NCBI GenBank assembly: GCA_043228905.1
Contig: JBHGNT010000002.1
Location: 2,480,001-2,544,000, forward strand
From: Azolla caroliniana
Lineage: Eukaryota > Polypodiophyta
Length of the DNA stretch: 64,000 nt
Direction of reading: 5' to 3'
Position numbers and translations under genes: made by a program
Notes under the pieces: generated by a model
Told to the model about the DNA's origin: nothing
Seen by the model: only the letters and a program-made list of their open reading frames with translations
The model's database searches: none
Part shown: piece by piece, positions 42,972-52,979 of the stretch
Numbering within the stretch: the first letter of the stretch is position 1
Layout of the letters: every line of letters starts with the position of its first letter

Positions 42972-45343
42972 AGCTTATCTTCTTCTTCTTCTTCTTCTTC
43001 TTCGTTTTCTTGTTTGTTAGATCAGATATATCGGTGATGAAGACATTTTCTTCGTTTTTTCCACCAGTAGAAGAAGGAAGGATCCATGGCGAGAGCTCCG
43101 ACATAGAAGAACCAAAACAAGGTTCTGTAAGTATTTGGGGCATTTGAGGAAATTGCGAAAATACTGAGGGCGGATGCAGGGGAATAAAAACAAAACAAAC
43201 AAGTCAGGGGCAGTTTCCATTACTATAATTCTCAGATTGAGACGCATTCGATTGATGTAGGCTTATTAAAATTTGACAATCTAATTATCACAATTAACCG
43301 TGGATTAATCTGTGATTACCCATGCAAATGAGCTCTCCCTTATACTTGTTTGCTATTAATCAAACTTTTGATGGCTTCTTTTTGGGTAAATTTCCATAAG
43401 ATGTTTAACTCTTATCTAAAAGAGAATACACCAAACTCAAATTTGAGGTTTTGTATATTTACAAGAGATACCCCCTTGGCTTTTAAAAAATGACGAGAAT
43501 TCCTTTCAAACTTTGGAAAACGTAAGCATGACACGAGATCCTTTACACGAAGATAACTGTACAACTGTCTTGAAAGGCAGCTCTAGGGATGTTCAGAAGA
43601 GATCTATGAGATGGTGATTGTAATATTTTGGAATAGTCGTCCATACATAATCTATCAAGTGAATGTAAAGATCTTTGATTGATGAAGAAAAGTGAAGACA
43701 TGGTTACAAATTACTTGGCCTTTTTACCTAGAGGATTGATGAAGAAAAGTGAAGACACGGTTACAAATCACTTGGGCTTTTTGCACAGAGAATTAATGAA
43801 GAAAAGTGAAGAAATAGTTACAAATTACTCTTGCTAGACTCGATCGGGCCCCAAGACTGAACTACTCTTTAGGAGGAGATAAATGAGTGATTCATTCAGA
43901 TGAGGTCTAATGGCGATTCAATCTCCCATTCACTCGTGGGATTTGGGCAATCCAAGAACTGATAATTGGCAACAGACACAAGAACCTATGCATCCTCATT
44001 GATGTGCGTATGGCTAGCGCTAGAGCACCAGCTAATGAATTTCACGCCAGATGTGAGAGACAGCACCTAATAACGCATTTTCATAAGCCAGGAACTATGA
44101 TATCACCCAAAAAATTTTAAACTAAATGTATGTTCTAACAAAATTGCACAAAGAACCATGAAGTGCATTTACTGAGCATTCAAATACAAATCAATTTAAC
44201 ACTATCGCTTAACATTGCTGCCCATAGACTGAAAATGGCCTCACCAATAGGGTGTAGCCAATACAAGAACAGCTTACAATACAGTCTCAATTATAAGTGA
44301 AAAAACTAGTTGTAATTACTTTGACATACAGTTTTCCAAGTGTCTTAAAGCATTAAAGGCATGATATCACACTCAATCATTCACATGTGCTAAATGTTTT
44401 CTGCTTTCACAAGTTCAATTGGGTTGAGAAAATAGCATCATGTAATATGGCACAGCCTAGATTGTTAACAAGTGTGTTCCATGTAGCACACTTTACAAAT
44501 CGCTTCACTAACCAGCTTCACATGTATAATGTCCTTCCAGTACATGTTTGCATGCATTTTACAAACATAAATATCCATATACATCAGTATATATATATAT
44601 ACATAACCAACTTCTATCTAATGAAGAAACATTTATTTAGTAAAGATAACTAAATGGCATCACCTTTCTACATTTGTACAAAACACAGCAAAAGTTCAAA
44701 TTTTGGCGCATTGGAAATAAATATTCAATCATAAAACGTTTAACTTCTCCTGGAAATGCATCAGAATTCAGGATCATAAGTAAAAAACAAGTGGCTTGTA
44801 TGTGATTTCTTTATGACAGAACATTCAGGTCCATGATGACAACCATACATGCCTAATCTAGTATACAAGGAAAAATCCTGGAAGAAATGGTTTTCACCAG
44901 GCAGAAGTAAATATGCTGACCATGTACAGACAGTTCATTACTAGTTTACAATCGTTAAGGGAAAGACCCAAAATTAAGAGGTCTCTCACTCGCTTGCCCT
45001 CTCACACATACTCTCAAATGCTACAGAGCTATCGAAGGGTCAAATAGGTTAGTATGAAGGCAACTTTTTAAGCATTGTTGTGAATGAAGGGTTAAGTCTG
45101 TATGGGACTTCCATTCAAAATTGGAAAAAAAATTATGACCTGGTTCAATGATGCTGATTGTTTTCTTTTCCACCATTCCCATCATAAAGTCAGTAGAAAG
45201 TTCATCTCATCGAGGTAGAGCCTGAATGATGTCTTGTCGATGATGATGATGGGTATGCCATAAAGAACATCACATTTGGTACTTCATAACTATATTGATC
45301 TCAAAACAATTAAAACATAAATCGCCATCAAAATGCGGTCTTG
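42972..45343. other. Intergenic DNA between the PPR and DnaJ genes
   Basis: Contains the upstream region of the PPR gene (a CTT-rich tract at about 42977-43003 on the plus strand) and, at the right, the 3' untranslated region of the DnaJ gene. A small tandem array lies at 43681-43835. Nothing else is recognised. Confidence 0.5.
43681..43835. repeat. Tandem repeat, 57-bp unit, 2.7 copies
   Basis: Units start at 43681, 43738 and 43795 with (g/a)atgaagaaaagtgaaga, then ggttacaaat(t/c)actt and ctttttgc. Copies differ at several bases. Confidence 0.85.
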
Positions 45344-47656
45344 TTAATAATTGAATCCGGACGGATCTATTAGATTAGAGGGAACTGCGGCTGGATCTAG
45401 CTCCCAACAGCATTTCGGGATACCTGGAGCTTCATCCCCATTGAGCTTATAAGCAGGTACTTGGTGAGAGAATCTAAGCATTTCCGCGAATGGTACCTGC
45501 ATGATCTTTTCACTACTAAGTTGGAAAATAGTCTTAAAACCCTTCACTTTTTGCAGTAGCACTACTGTAACCCCTGTTTCATCATTGCAATCACTAACAA
45601 CCTCTACCATGCAATACTTTAAAGGTGCATCAGTGACCTTAACCACACTTTGCCCTGGTTCCCAATCACCATATATACTCCAGATGTCGCCTTTCTTCGG
45701 ATAGATTTTGACTATACCTTTGCTTCCCTTTTCCCATTTCACAAGATGCGAGAAAGAGTTCACACTATCCATCACCTGACTCGATGAAACCCTAAACTCT
45801 CCACATGTGAATGAGAAACCCATATCCAACAAGTCATAAAGCTCTTCAGGAGGTTTCCGCAACTCAAACCATCCAATCAAAACTTTGAAAGGAGTTCGGG
45901 ATCGCACTTCCCTAACCTTCACATAGTACTTGGGCATACCATCCTTCTCATCATACAAAGCCCATATCTGTCCAACTTCCACATCCTTCTCTTCTCTGCC
46001 TTCATCAAAATTATGGAAATCTGCATCAGGCACTGAGCAACTTGCTAAAACTCCATCTTCTTTATCAGAACTAATGCACTGTTCTTTCTTTACCTCACTG
46101 GAGGGTTGATGCTTCTTCTCTATCTCTGGAGCAGAAGTCAAGTTTTTCTTTTCATCCCTACTGAAAGTCGGTGTAACTGTATTGGTCTTTCCTGCTTGCA
46201 AGTTGAGCTGCATTCTTATAGCATTCTTTGCAATATCTGCAAGCCTTTTGGTCATATCCATGTCTTTCAGAACCCCCTGCTTCATGTTTCCAGAATCCAT
46301 TTCAACTCTCAATTTCTTGCCAGGGCACAAGTCTTGAAAATCTTCATCACTTCTACTGGCATTGTAACCAGCACTCCTCTTATAGCCAGTAGAAAAAGCT
46401 TTTCCATTTTCACCACTTACTACTTTAATCACACACTCATCTTCCTCATCTGACTCACTACCACTTGCGTTTTTCTGCTTTTTGGCAAGCTTGTTCTTCA
46501 ATTTCGAAGAAGCGTGATCTTTTCTGAACATAGCTTTAGCCATAGTTTCCTGTGCTCTCTCAGCCATCTTTGCTTTTTTCATCAGTTCTTTCTGAATCTC
46601 TCTAGCCTTCCGAAGCTCTTCTATCTTCCTGTAAAGCTCTTTTTCAGCCTCAGCTTTGGCTCCAGAACACCCTCCCATTCCATAAACCGAATTATTAGCA
46701 TCAGAAACTCCACCATTCTTCGCAGAAACATCTGAAGAAAAACCCATTGTATTGGCTGGATTCGGAACACTACCATGTATGCCTGATGCTCCACCATTAA
46801 CAAAAGTATTAGCCATGTTGAACCCTGATGTTCCGTAATTTGTAGAGATGTAAGAATTACTAGAATGCCATGACTGTGAACCTGGCGGAGAACCAGGCAA
46901 GCTTCCGTGAGGAGGCCATGCCTGGGTAACATTCACCTTCAGCACATTTGAGAGGTCTTTGGCAATAAAAGGCTTCCGACACTGGGGACATAACAAGTTC
47001 TGATTCTCATACTTCCTATAGTATTGATACCTCATTTGGCATGACGAACAAGCTGTCCAGAAAGTGAAAAGATGAACAGCGGCATGAACAGGAGCCGTCG
47101 GATGATTCTGAGGATATTGTTGGTTTACATTGTTGCAGACATTAAAATGGATGTTTCCCTCAGCATAACTTTTATGTTTCTGGGAAGGAACTTGATGAGA
47201 AGAAGCCTGGGACTGTTGCATACCAGTAGAACTCTGAGCTGATGCATTACTGTGAAACCCCCTCTTTGCATCATATACGAGGCGTTTCACCTTGTCAGAA
47301 AGCACTTGTAAAGCTTCCCCGATGAGCTTAAAGGCTGATTCAGCCCCAACCGATTTGTTCTTGTCAGGATGAAGAAATAAAGCAAGTTTTCTGTACTGTT
47401 TCTTCACAGAAGCATCATCAGCAGTGGGTTCAATTTGCAAGATTCCATACCAATCTTTCTCATCAGTAGATGTAAGTTTCGTCTGAGCCGCCACATGGAC
47501 ATCTAAGACAGCGATCATCTGTGCAATATTCTCCAAATCAGGAAATAGCTGCTGAGCTTTAATCGCAAACTTTCTTGCGGAAACATAGTCTTTAGATGCG
47601 AATTTCTGCTCTGCCACGACCCTTGCACGAACAGCTTCGTCTCTGTTACACTCCAT
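45344..47656 (-). CDS. DnaJ-domain protein with C-terminal DUF3444
   Basis: 770 residues from the ATG at 47654-47656 (MECNRDEAVRA). An upstream in-frame ATG at 47684-47686 exists, but the MECN start fits the family. Residues 67-131 form a J domain (DWYGIL, HPDKN at 96-100), which stimulates Hsp70 ATPase. Around residues 200-240 is a short Cys-rich pair (C-S-S-C ... C-P-Q-C) typical of this plant group. A central Lys/Arg-rich region (KAEAEKELYRKIEELRKAREIQ) may be coiled-coil and nuclear. Residues about 540-750 match DUF3444 (VGQIWALYDEKDGMPKYY; GDIWSIYGDW). This architecture is a plant-specific J-protein family of unclear client. A leader intron is likely: a donor-like CAG|GTTAGT at 48768 points to a first non-coding exon at about 48769-48990. 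Confidence 0.92.
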   Translation of the reverse strand: MECNRDEAVRARVVAEQKFASKDYVSARKFAIKAQQLFPDLENIAQMIAVLDVHVAAQTKLTSTDEKDWYGILQIEPTADDASVKKQYRKLALFLHPDKNKSVGAESAFKLIGEALQVLSDKVKRLVYDAKRGFHSNASAQSSTGMQQSQASSHQVPSQKHKSYAEGNIHFNVCNNVNQQYPQNHPTAPVHAAVHLFTFWTACSSCQMRYQYYRKYENQNLLCPQCRKPFIAKDLSNVLKVNVTQAWPPHGSLPGSPPGSQSWHSSNSYISTNYGTSGFNMANTFVNGGASGIHGSVPNPANTMGFSSDVSAKNGGVSDANNSVYGMGGCSGAKAEAEKELYRKIEELRKAREIQKELMKKAKMAERAQETMAKAMFRKDHASSKLKNKLAKKQKNASGSESDEEDECVIKVVSGENGKAFSTGYKRSAGYNASRSDEDFQDLCPGKKLRVEMDSGNMKQGVLKDMDMTKRLADIAKNAIRMQLNLQAGKTNTVTPTFSRDEKKNLTSAPEIEKKHQPSSEVKKEQCISSDKEDGVLASCSVPDADFHNFDEGREEKDVEVGQIWALYDEKDGMPKYYVKVREVRSRTPFKVLIGWFELRKPPEELYDLLDMGFSFTCGEFRVSSSQVMDSVNSFSHLVKWEKGSKGIVKIYPKKGDIWSIYGDWEPGQSVVKVTDAPLKYCMVEVVSDCNDETGVTVVLLQKVKGFKTIFQLSSEKIMQVPFAEMLRFSHQVPAYKLNGDEAPGIPKCCWELDPAAVPSNLIDPSGFNY

Positions 47657-47699
47657 AGCATGACCCCGTCTTGAATGAAAACACACACAGCTGGCTTTC

Positions 47700-48490
47700 C
47701 TTCCTCTTAGAACAAATTACAAACCAGCTCCCTTTCTAGGAAACAAGAACCACAAGCTATTATCCTTTTCCTCAATCGAGAACTTCAACAAGCTTCCTTC
47801 TACCAAGACCCTAGAACTTTGTATTCTCTTTCTTCCACCAAGAACCTTGAACTATCTTTCTTTTCTAGCACGAACCTAAGACTTTCAAATATCTTTCGCA
47901 AAACAAGATCCTCAAACTAGCTTCTTTCTGCAAGCATGAATCTCAAACTAAGGACCTTCATGACCTAGCTTCCTTCTAGCAATGATTCAAATCCCAAACT
48001 AGTTCGATTTCAGCAAGAACCTAAGACTTTGAAGTAAACTTCTTCCAGCAAGAACCAGAAACAAGCTTCCATCTTCAAACAATGTTGAGCTGGCTTCTTT
48101 CTAACGAGAATTATTCTGCTTTTAACTAGCTCTATTTCTACAAGAACCTAAGGATTTGAATAAGCTTCCTTCTTTCAACAAAAACCTTGAATACAATCTT
48201 TCCTTCTAGCAAGGAATTATACCTTGAACTCTCTTCATTTCCACTAGAAACTCAAATTTCCGACTAGCTTCCTTCTTCCAGCAAAAACCTCAAGCATGAT
48301 TTCTTATAGCAAGGATTTAAACCCCAAAGTAACTATCTTCAGAAATAAACCAAGATTTTGAACTAGCTTTCTTCCATCAAAAACCAAGACTTTGAACTAG
48401 CTTTCTTTCAGCAAAAAAACAAGATTTTTAGCTAGCTTTCTTCCTGTAAGAACCTTAAACCCTGAACTTAGTTCTCGTTCAGTAAGGAGC
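47700..48490 (-). repeat. Degenerate ~35-45-bp repeat array in the DnaJ 5' region
   Basis: On the plus strand the wording ctagcttccttcta, gcaagaacc and taagactttgaa returns some 18 times with variable spacing. The array fills the space between the DnaJ start codon and the probable first exon, so it is probably intronic. It codes for nothing. Confidence 0.7.
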
Positions 48491-48768
48491 TTGAACGATT
48501 CTTCAAGAAGAATGAGGAAATGGAGGAAAACGGACACACAATGTGAAGTCTGTGAGGTTGAAGTCGGACTCCACAGCATGCAGAAGGAGCAAACGAGCTC
48601 ATACCTTAGAAGAAAATAGGCAGATCTCAGATTCCACACTGGCGGAGGAGACATGGAAACTGATTTCTGTGTCTGTGTGTCTGTGCCAGTATTGTACTCT
48701 GGGCTTCTCTGTGAAATGTGCAAAATTGAGAGAAAAAAAAATGAGAGCGGGAGGAGAAAAGGACTAAC

Positions 48769-49384
48769 CTGCGAGGAGGAACAGAAACGGCAATGCCTGA
48801 GGGAGAGAGCGTGATTAGGGTTTGCAGCAGGGGCAATGGCGGAGCAGAGGAATCAAAAGCAAATATTAAAAGGAACTCCGTCGGTGTTCTTCCTTTCAGT
48901 CTGTGTGTCCGTCGATCGCTCGCTCCGACTGTGCGTTCTGCTCTCTCTCTCTCTCTCTCTCTCGCTCTCCCTTCTCCTTCTTCTTCTTCTTCTTTCTTCT
49001 TCTTCTTTCTTCTTCTGCAGCGAAAATGGATTTTTCCTTCTTCAGTTTTTTGCTTTTTCTCCTTTGCGTTCTTCTCTCGTCCCTTCCATTTCTCTTTCTT
49101 CCCCTAAACTTTTCTCTGTAACAACAACAACAAAAAAAAAACAACTAAAAACTAAACAAAATGAAAGAAGACGAAAAAAAAGCTTCGATTTTTTTGGCTA
49201 TGCGGACACCCCCCCCAAATCTCCCTCTCGAGTCTCTTTCTCTCTCTCGCCAAACCCTAACCCTAACCCTAATGCCTCTTGATTGCCCCCTTCGAGTGCC
49301 TCGGACAAATTCGATCCTCTTCGCAGACGAAAAGACGAACAAAGAGAGAGAGAGAGAGAGAGGCATAGATCTAAAACCCATGAT
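48769..49384. promoter_or_regulatory. Probable bidirectional promoter region with telo-box motifs
   Basis: Lies between the likely first exon of the minus-strand DnaJ gene and an ATG on the plus strand. It contains ttagggttt at about 48812-48821 (AAACCCTAA on the minus strand) and three joined ccctaa units at about 49253-49272. AAACCCTAA (telo box) is a known element of plant housekeeping promoters. CT and CTT microsatellites lie at 48940-49020, a GA tract at 49339-49360. Confidence 0.4.
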
Positions 49385-49490
49385 ATGAGTCGTGCCTCTA
49401 CTCCGTCCGATGTTCTCACTGATGACAAGCTCGAAGAAAACAATAAAATTAAAGATCCCGTCAAGAAAGCCTCCGGCATTGGTTTGGTAG
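49385..49490 (+). CDS. Possible first exon of an unrecognised, probably truncated gene
   Basis: ATGAGTCGTGCC opens a frame giving MSRASTPSDVLTDDKLEE and a Lys-rich follow-on of about 34 residues. It is hydrophilic and unlike the microsatellite translations around it. The codon content looks coding, and the telo-box region lies upstream. After GGCATTG a weak donor (gtttgg) or a run into a TG microsatellite follows. I do not recognise the protein, and no downstream exon is found before 51.7 kb. It may be an exon stranded by the repeat patch at 49.5-49.8 kb, or a chance frame. Confidence 0.25.
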
Positions 49491-49500
49491 AATTACAAAC

Positions 49501-49504
<4 letters not shown>

Positions 49505-49550
<46 letters not shown>
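49505..49550. repeat. TG dinucleotide microsatellite
   Basis: About 46 bp of (TG)n ending in gacagacacacagacag. Confidence 0.95.
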
Positions 49551-49551
<1 letters not shown>

Positions 49552-49565
49552 CAGACACACAGACA

Positions 49566-49602
49566 GGGATGGGTGACCTCCCGGGAAGTCTTGGTGTTGC
49601 AC
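49566..49602 (+). repeat. Fragment of 5S rRNA (3' part, including C box)
   Basis: gggatgggtgacctcccggg and the following aagtcttggtgttgcac match the 3' third of plant 5S rRNA (gatgggtgacctcctgggaagtcctcgtgttgca) with only a few changes. The 5' two thirds are absent, so it is not a 5S gene. Such 5S pieces are known from Cassandra-type miniature LTR elements and 5S-derived SINEs. Confidence 0.75.
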
Positions 49603-49665
49603 AGTTAGAGAGAAAGATACACACACACATAGAGAGAGAGAGAGAGAGACAATAGGAGTTTTGAT

Positions 49666-49736
49666 GGATGTAGATCAGTTGGTAAAGTTGCACAATGGAG
49701 ACTACGAGGTCGTGGGTTCAACCCCGATATTCCACA
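49666..49736 (+). repeat. tRNA-like sequence with A and B boxes (SINE head or tRNA relic)
   Basis: tagatcagttgg at 49671-49682 fits a tRNA A box (TAGCTCAGTTGG) and ggttcaacccc at 49715-49725 a B box, 33 bp apart. The acceptor ends (ggatgta and tattcca) pair imperfectly, and no clean anticodon stem is evident. A SINE head or a decayed tRNA gene are both possible. Confidence 0.6.
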
Positions 49737-49739
49737 ATG

Positions 49740-51682
49740 GCATCTCGTAAATTTAGAGGATGTGTATGGAGTAATAAAGAGGAGAGAAAAACTGAGTTTC
49801 GAACCCAAGACATAATACCACTAAGGTAAGGTAATTCAAAACAAGGAAGGCCTAGTGTAAATGGACTCATCAAATGATGGATTTTTTATTTCTTCACTTT
49901 CCCAATTTTTTCAATTCTATGTCCCCACCCCACCTAGATGAGATCACTTTCTTCTTCTTCTTCTTCTTCTTCTTTCTCTTGAATCTCCCTAAGACCGCAT
50001 TCTATTGTTCGCCAACACGTTCATTCCTTCGTATGGGCTCGTCACCCCTTCATGTGATGCATGTGACCATGGCTTGCTCCAACCCCTGACTTCTGCATAC
50101 ATTTTGTTCAGGTTCTCCTAGTTCCCTTCCCCATGAGTTCGTCACCTCTTTCCAAGGGTGCATGCAATCATGCCTCATTCTTGCCCATCACTTTCACATC
50201 GCCTTTTGTTTAAAGGCATATCTCTTTCGAAGTGTTTCATTACTTGGCTTGACTTGTTTTGTCTAAGGTTGCATTTGATAGATCCTTTGAAAAATATCAA
50301 CCCCCTCCCCTTTTCTCTTTACAAAAACATTTAAGCTTGTTCTACTATTGGTTGTCTTCTAGATTCCTTCTATACCCGATATCTTTGATATTCACAACAA
50401 CCGCACAATAACAAAAACACAGTATATATCCAATGCAAATTTTGCCTTTTACAACACAATTTCATTAGGTCTTTGTTTTGTGTCTTTTTGCTATACTTGA
50501 TTGATATATGATCATACGTTGACTGCACCTTGACTTGACATACGTTCTATAGATGATGTAGGTTTTCACCTTGTGTGCACACGTTTAGAATTCCAATAAT
50601 GTAAGAAATACCGATTTTGAGAAAATATTATAGTTGTTGGACCTAGTACCTTCACATTCGTGAACTACTCAGTTTTGTTGTGATTATGTAGGTGAATGTA
50701 TTGCCTATGCTTTTTTTATAATACAAACCAAAACATAGTTTAAAGCTTTTTTTGCAAGTCAATATGCTTCCTCTTTTTATCTTCAATTTTCGTCCATTGA
50801 ATATTAATTAAGGCTTTCCACTAGTTTGTAGGGCCCACTTATCCCCTTATGTTGTTTTTCCCTAATCTAATCTCACGCCCTTCCTTCTATGCATATCCTC
50901 CATTACTTTCTTGAGTCCATTTTAAGTTATTTTGCAAAGATTGTTAGTAGAGAGAGAGAGGGAGAGAGGGAGAAACTTGATCGATGAGGAAAAGGCTCAA
51001 GTTACGTGACAAAAGTTTGTTGAAAATTTTGAATGTAAGCAACTTCCCACCCCGTCCCATACTTTGACTAGGTTTGTAGACCATGCCAAGTTTCTGTATG
51101 ATTGGGATAATTAGGAGATGTGTAGTTTTGTCTACAATCAATAACAAGGAACACATATGCCGCCTTTCTATAAGTTGTGTAGAACTACATCGAATGGCTA
51201 GCTACAAATATTCATGGAACTATCAAGGAGCTAGATTTCCAAGGTTGTACAACATGCACTACAAATCATTATCTTTAGCATGATAATAAAGCAAAGTGTT
51301 TGTTTCTATGTGTTATTCTCTTTAGTGAATGTTAAAATGGCACGATAATGATATTATATAAGAGTATAAAAGACGAAGTTTTAATATGAGTTTAAGATGA
51401 AGGGATGATTGTGATAATATCAAAAGGTATACCTTGTTGCATTGCCATCACAATACCGGTAGCAAAACACATGATTCTGACATAGAACTTCATCTTCTCT
51501 TTTCATTTGCATAAAGAGCAAAAAGTAAAAACATAATCCATAGAGGCTTCAATAATGACCTCATTTCTTATAAGGGAATTTCACAAAATGGGTTGGGATG
51601 AGCAGGAAACAACAACTTGGCTCACTTTAGAATCTAGATGTAAAAATGGGATTCAAATTCTGAACTTTTGTCCTTAGAGTTC
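49740..51682. other. Intergenic DNA, nothing recognised
   Basis: AT-rich sequence with a CTT repeat at about 49950-49977 and a GA repeat at about 50949-50974. No gene, LTR or RNA is supported. Confidence 0.5.
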
Positions 51683-51687
51683 ATTAG

Positions 51688-51738
51688 TGTAAAGAATCGG
51701 TGAGGATTCTGTGCAGCAGAAGAGATATGCGCGCGCGC

Positions 51739-51777
<39 letters not shown>

Positions 51778-52074
51778 AACACAAGAAAATACAGAAAAAC
51801 AAAAAACTGTATTAACCCAAGGAAGAATAAGCCAACAACAACAAGAGTTATAAAGAGAAGGAGAAGGTGGTTATATAGTCACCTTCTCTCTAAGTTCTCT
51901 CACTGAAACTAGCCCTCGGGAAAGAGGTCTCGTCTTAACTACTTAAAGAATATGTGTCATCGGATGTTAATTTCTATTACACACTAGTTACTATACAAGG
52001 AGGTGGGGTGTTCACACACTTGAGTGTCCTAGAGTGCGTTCCCATACATGGGAAGTTGAGTTTGTTTGTCAACA
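51688..52074 (-). repeat. 3' LTR of element A
   Basis: 387 bp; includes CG and TG/GA microsatellites at about 51730-51776. It is clearly diverged from the 5' copy at many single sites. Confidence 0.88.
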
Positions 52075-52295
52075 CGCACCTTCAAACACAACATCCGGTA
52101 ATCTAATCATTGGTTCAGAAAAGGTATTCGGGTTGGCCTTGAGTTGACCAACTTCGGCTTTGGATGGTTGGTTCACTCCTGCTGCTCCTTACTCCCCCTC
52201 AAGCTCGGTTGGTTGATGGTTGAAAGACCTAGGTGCGTCATGAATTGCCATAGGTTGTCAATCCCCAAGGCTTCTGTGAAGATGTCGATCGTCTG
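52075..52295 (-). pseudogene. 3' end of the element A internal region
   Basis: Minus-strand reading gives the last part of RNase H (TIDIFTEALG), then the gagcttgagggggag tract (near 52192-52206) and about 115 bp before the LTR, ending GTTTGAAGGTGCG. The working polypurine tract may be this last purine run, as a matching GTTTGAAGGGGCG precedes the LTR at 1431. Confidence 0.65.
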
Positions 52296-52489
52296 TGTCA
52301 TGGACACACCAACCATGGACTATGTCGGGGCTACGAACTTGGAGCTAGAAGTGACGAGGTTAGGAACTCTATAAGTTGTGAGCGACATGAGAGCATGAAG
52401 ACAGAGATGAAGAAGGAGACAAGATGGAATGAGACGATAGTAAATTGATGTGTCAATGGCTAGTATTAAATCCCTTGAAAGGGACCAAG

Positions 52490-52784
52490 TGTTGTGGAAC
52501 AAGGTCGTCAGTGTGGAAGAACAAACAACATCCTGTGATGGTGAAGAACTTGCGTATGCGAATGAGCAATACAGAGAGAGAGAGAGAGGCACAAAGAATA
52601 CGTTATATTTCTCAATAGCAATAGTTACAACAATAACAACCAACCTTAACTAAAGGTTACAAAGTCACTTTATATAGTGACTATCCTAGGGCAACTGCCC
52701 TTTATGCTATTTATAAAAATAGTCCAAACTTGGGTTGTCCAAAGGGACAGTGTGAATACGGCCATTATACACTCGTATTCGACT
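52490..52784 (-). repeat. 3' LTR of element B
   Basis: 295 bp, TGTCGAATACG-type start on the minus strand (first base changed here) and GTTCCACAACA end. It matches the outer parts of 57682-58735. Confidence 0.9.
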
Positions 52785-52979
52785 CTCCCCCGTAATGGGT
52801 GTATACATGGGTTATACTAAAGTTACAGGTATGTACAAGGTTGTCGGACAGATCGGTTTTGTTCGAGTCGGCAGGATCCAAAGACTGAAGATCGAACCGG
52901 TCGGGTCGAAAGACCTGAAGCCGATCCTCAGAGAACCGATGTCAGTGGTCCGAAACCATCCTGTGTTGTGTGTCCAACT

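Noticed and set aside
49240-49280. Interstitial telomere or chromosome end
   Set aside because: Only about three ccctaa units are present. This fits a telo-box promoter motif, not a telomere tract.
49566-49602. 5S rRNA gene
   Set aside because: Only the last third of the 120-base gene is present, with no A box and no upstream part.
49666-49736. Functional tRNA gene
   Set aside because: A and B boxes are good, but the acceptor stem is mismatched and no clean anticodon arm is seen.
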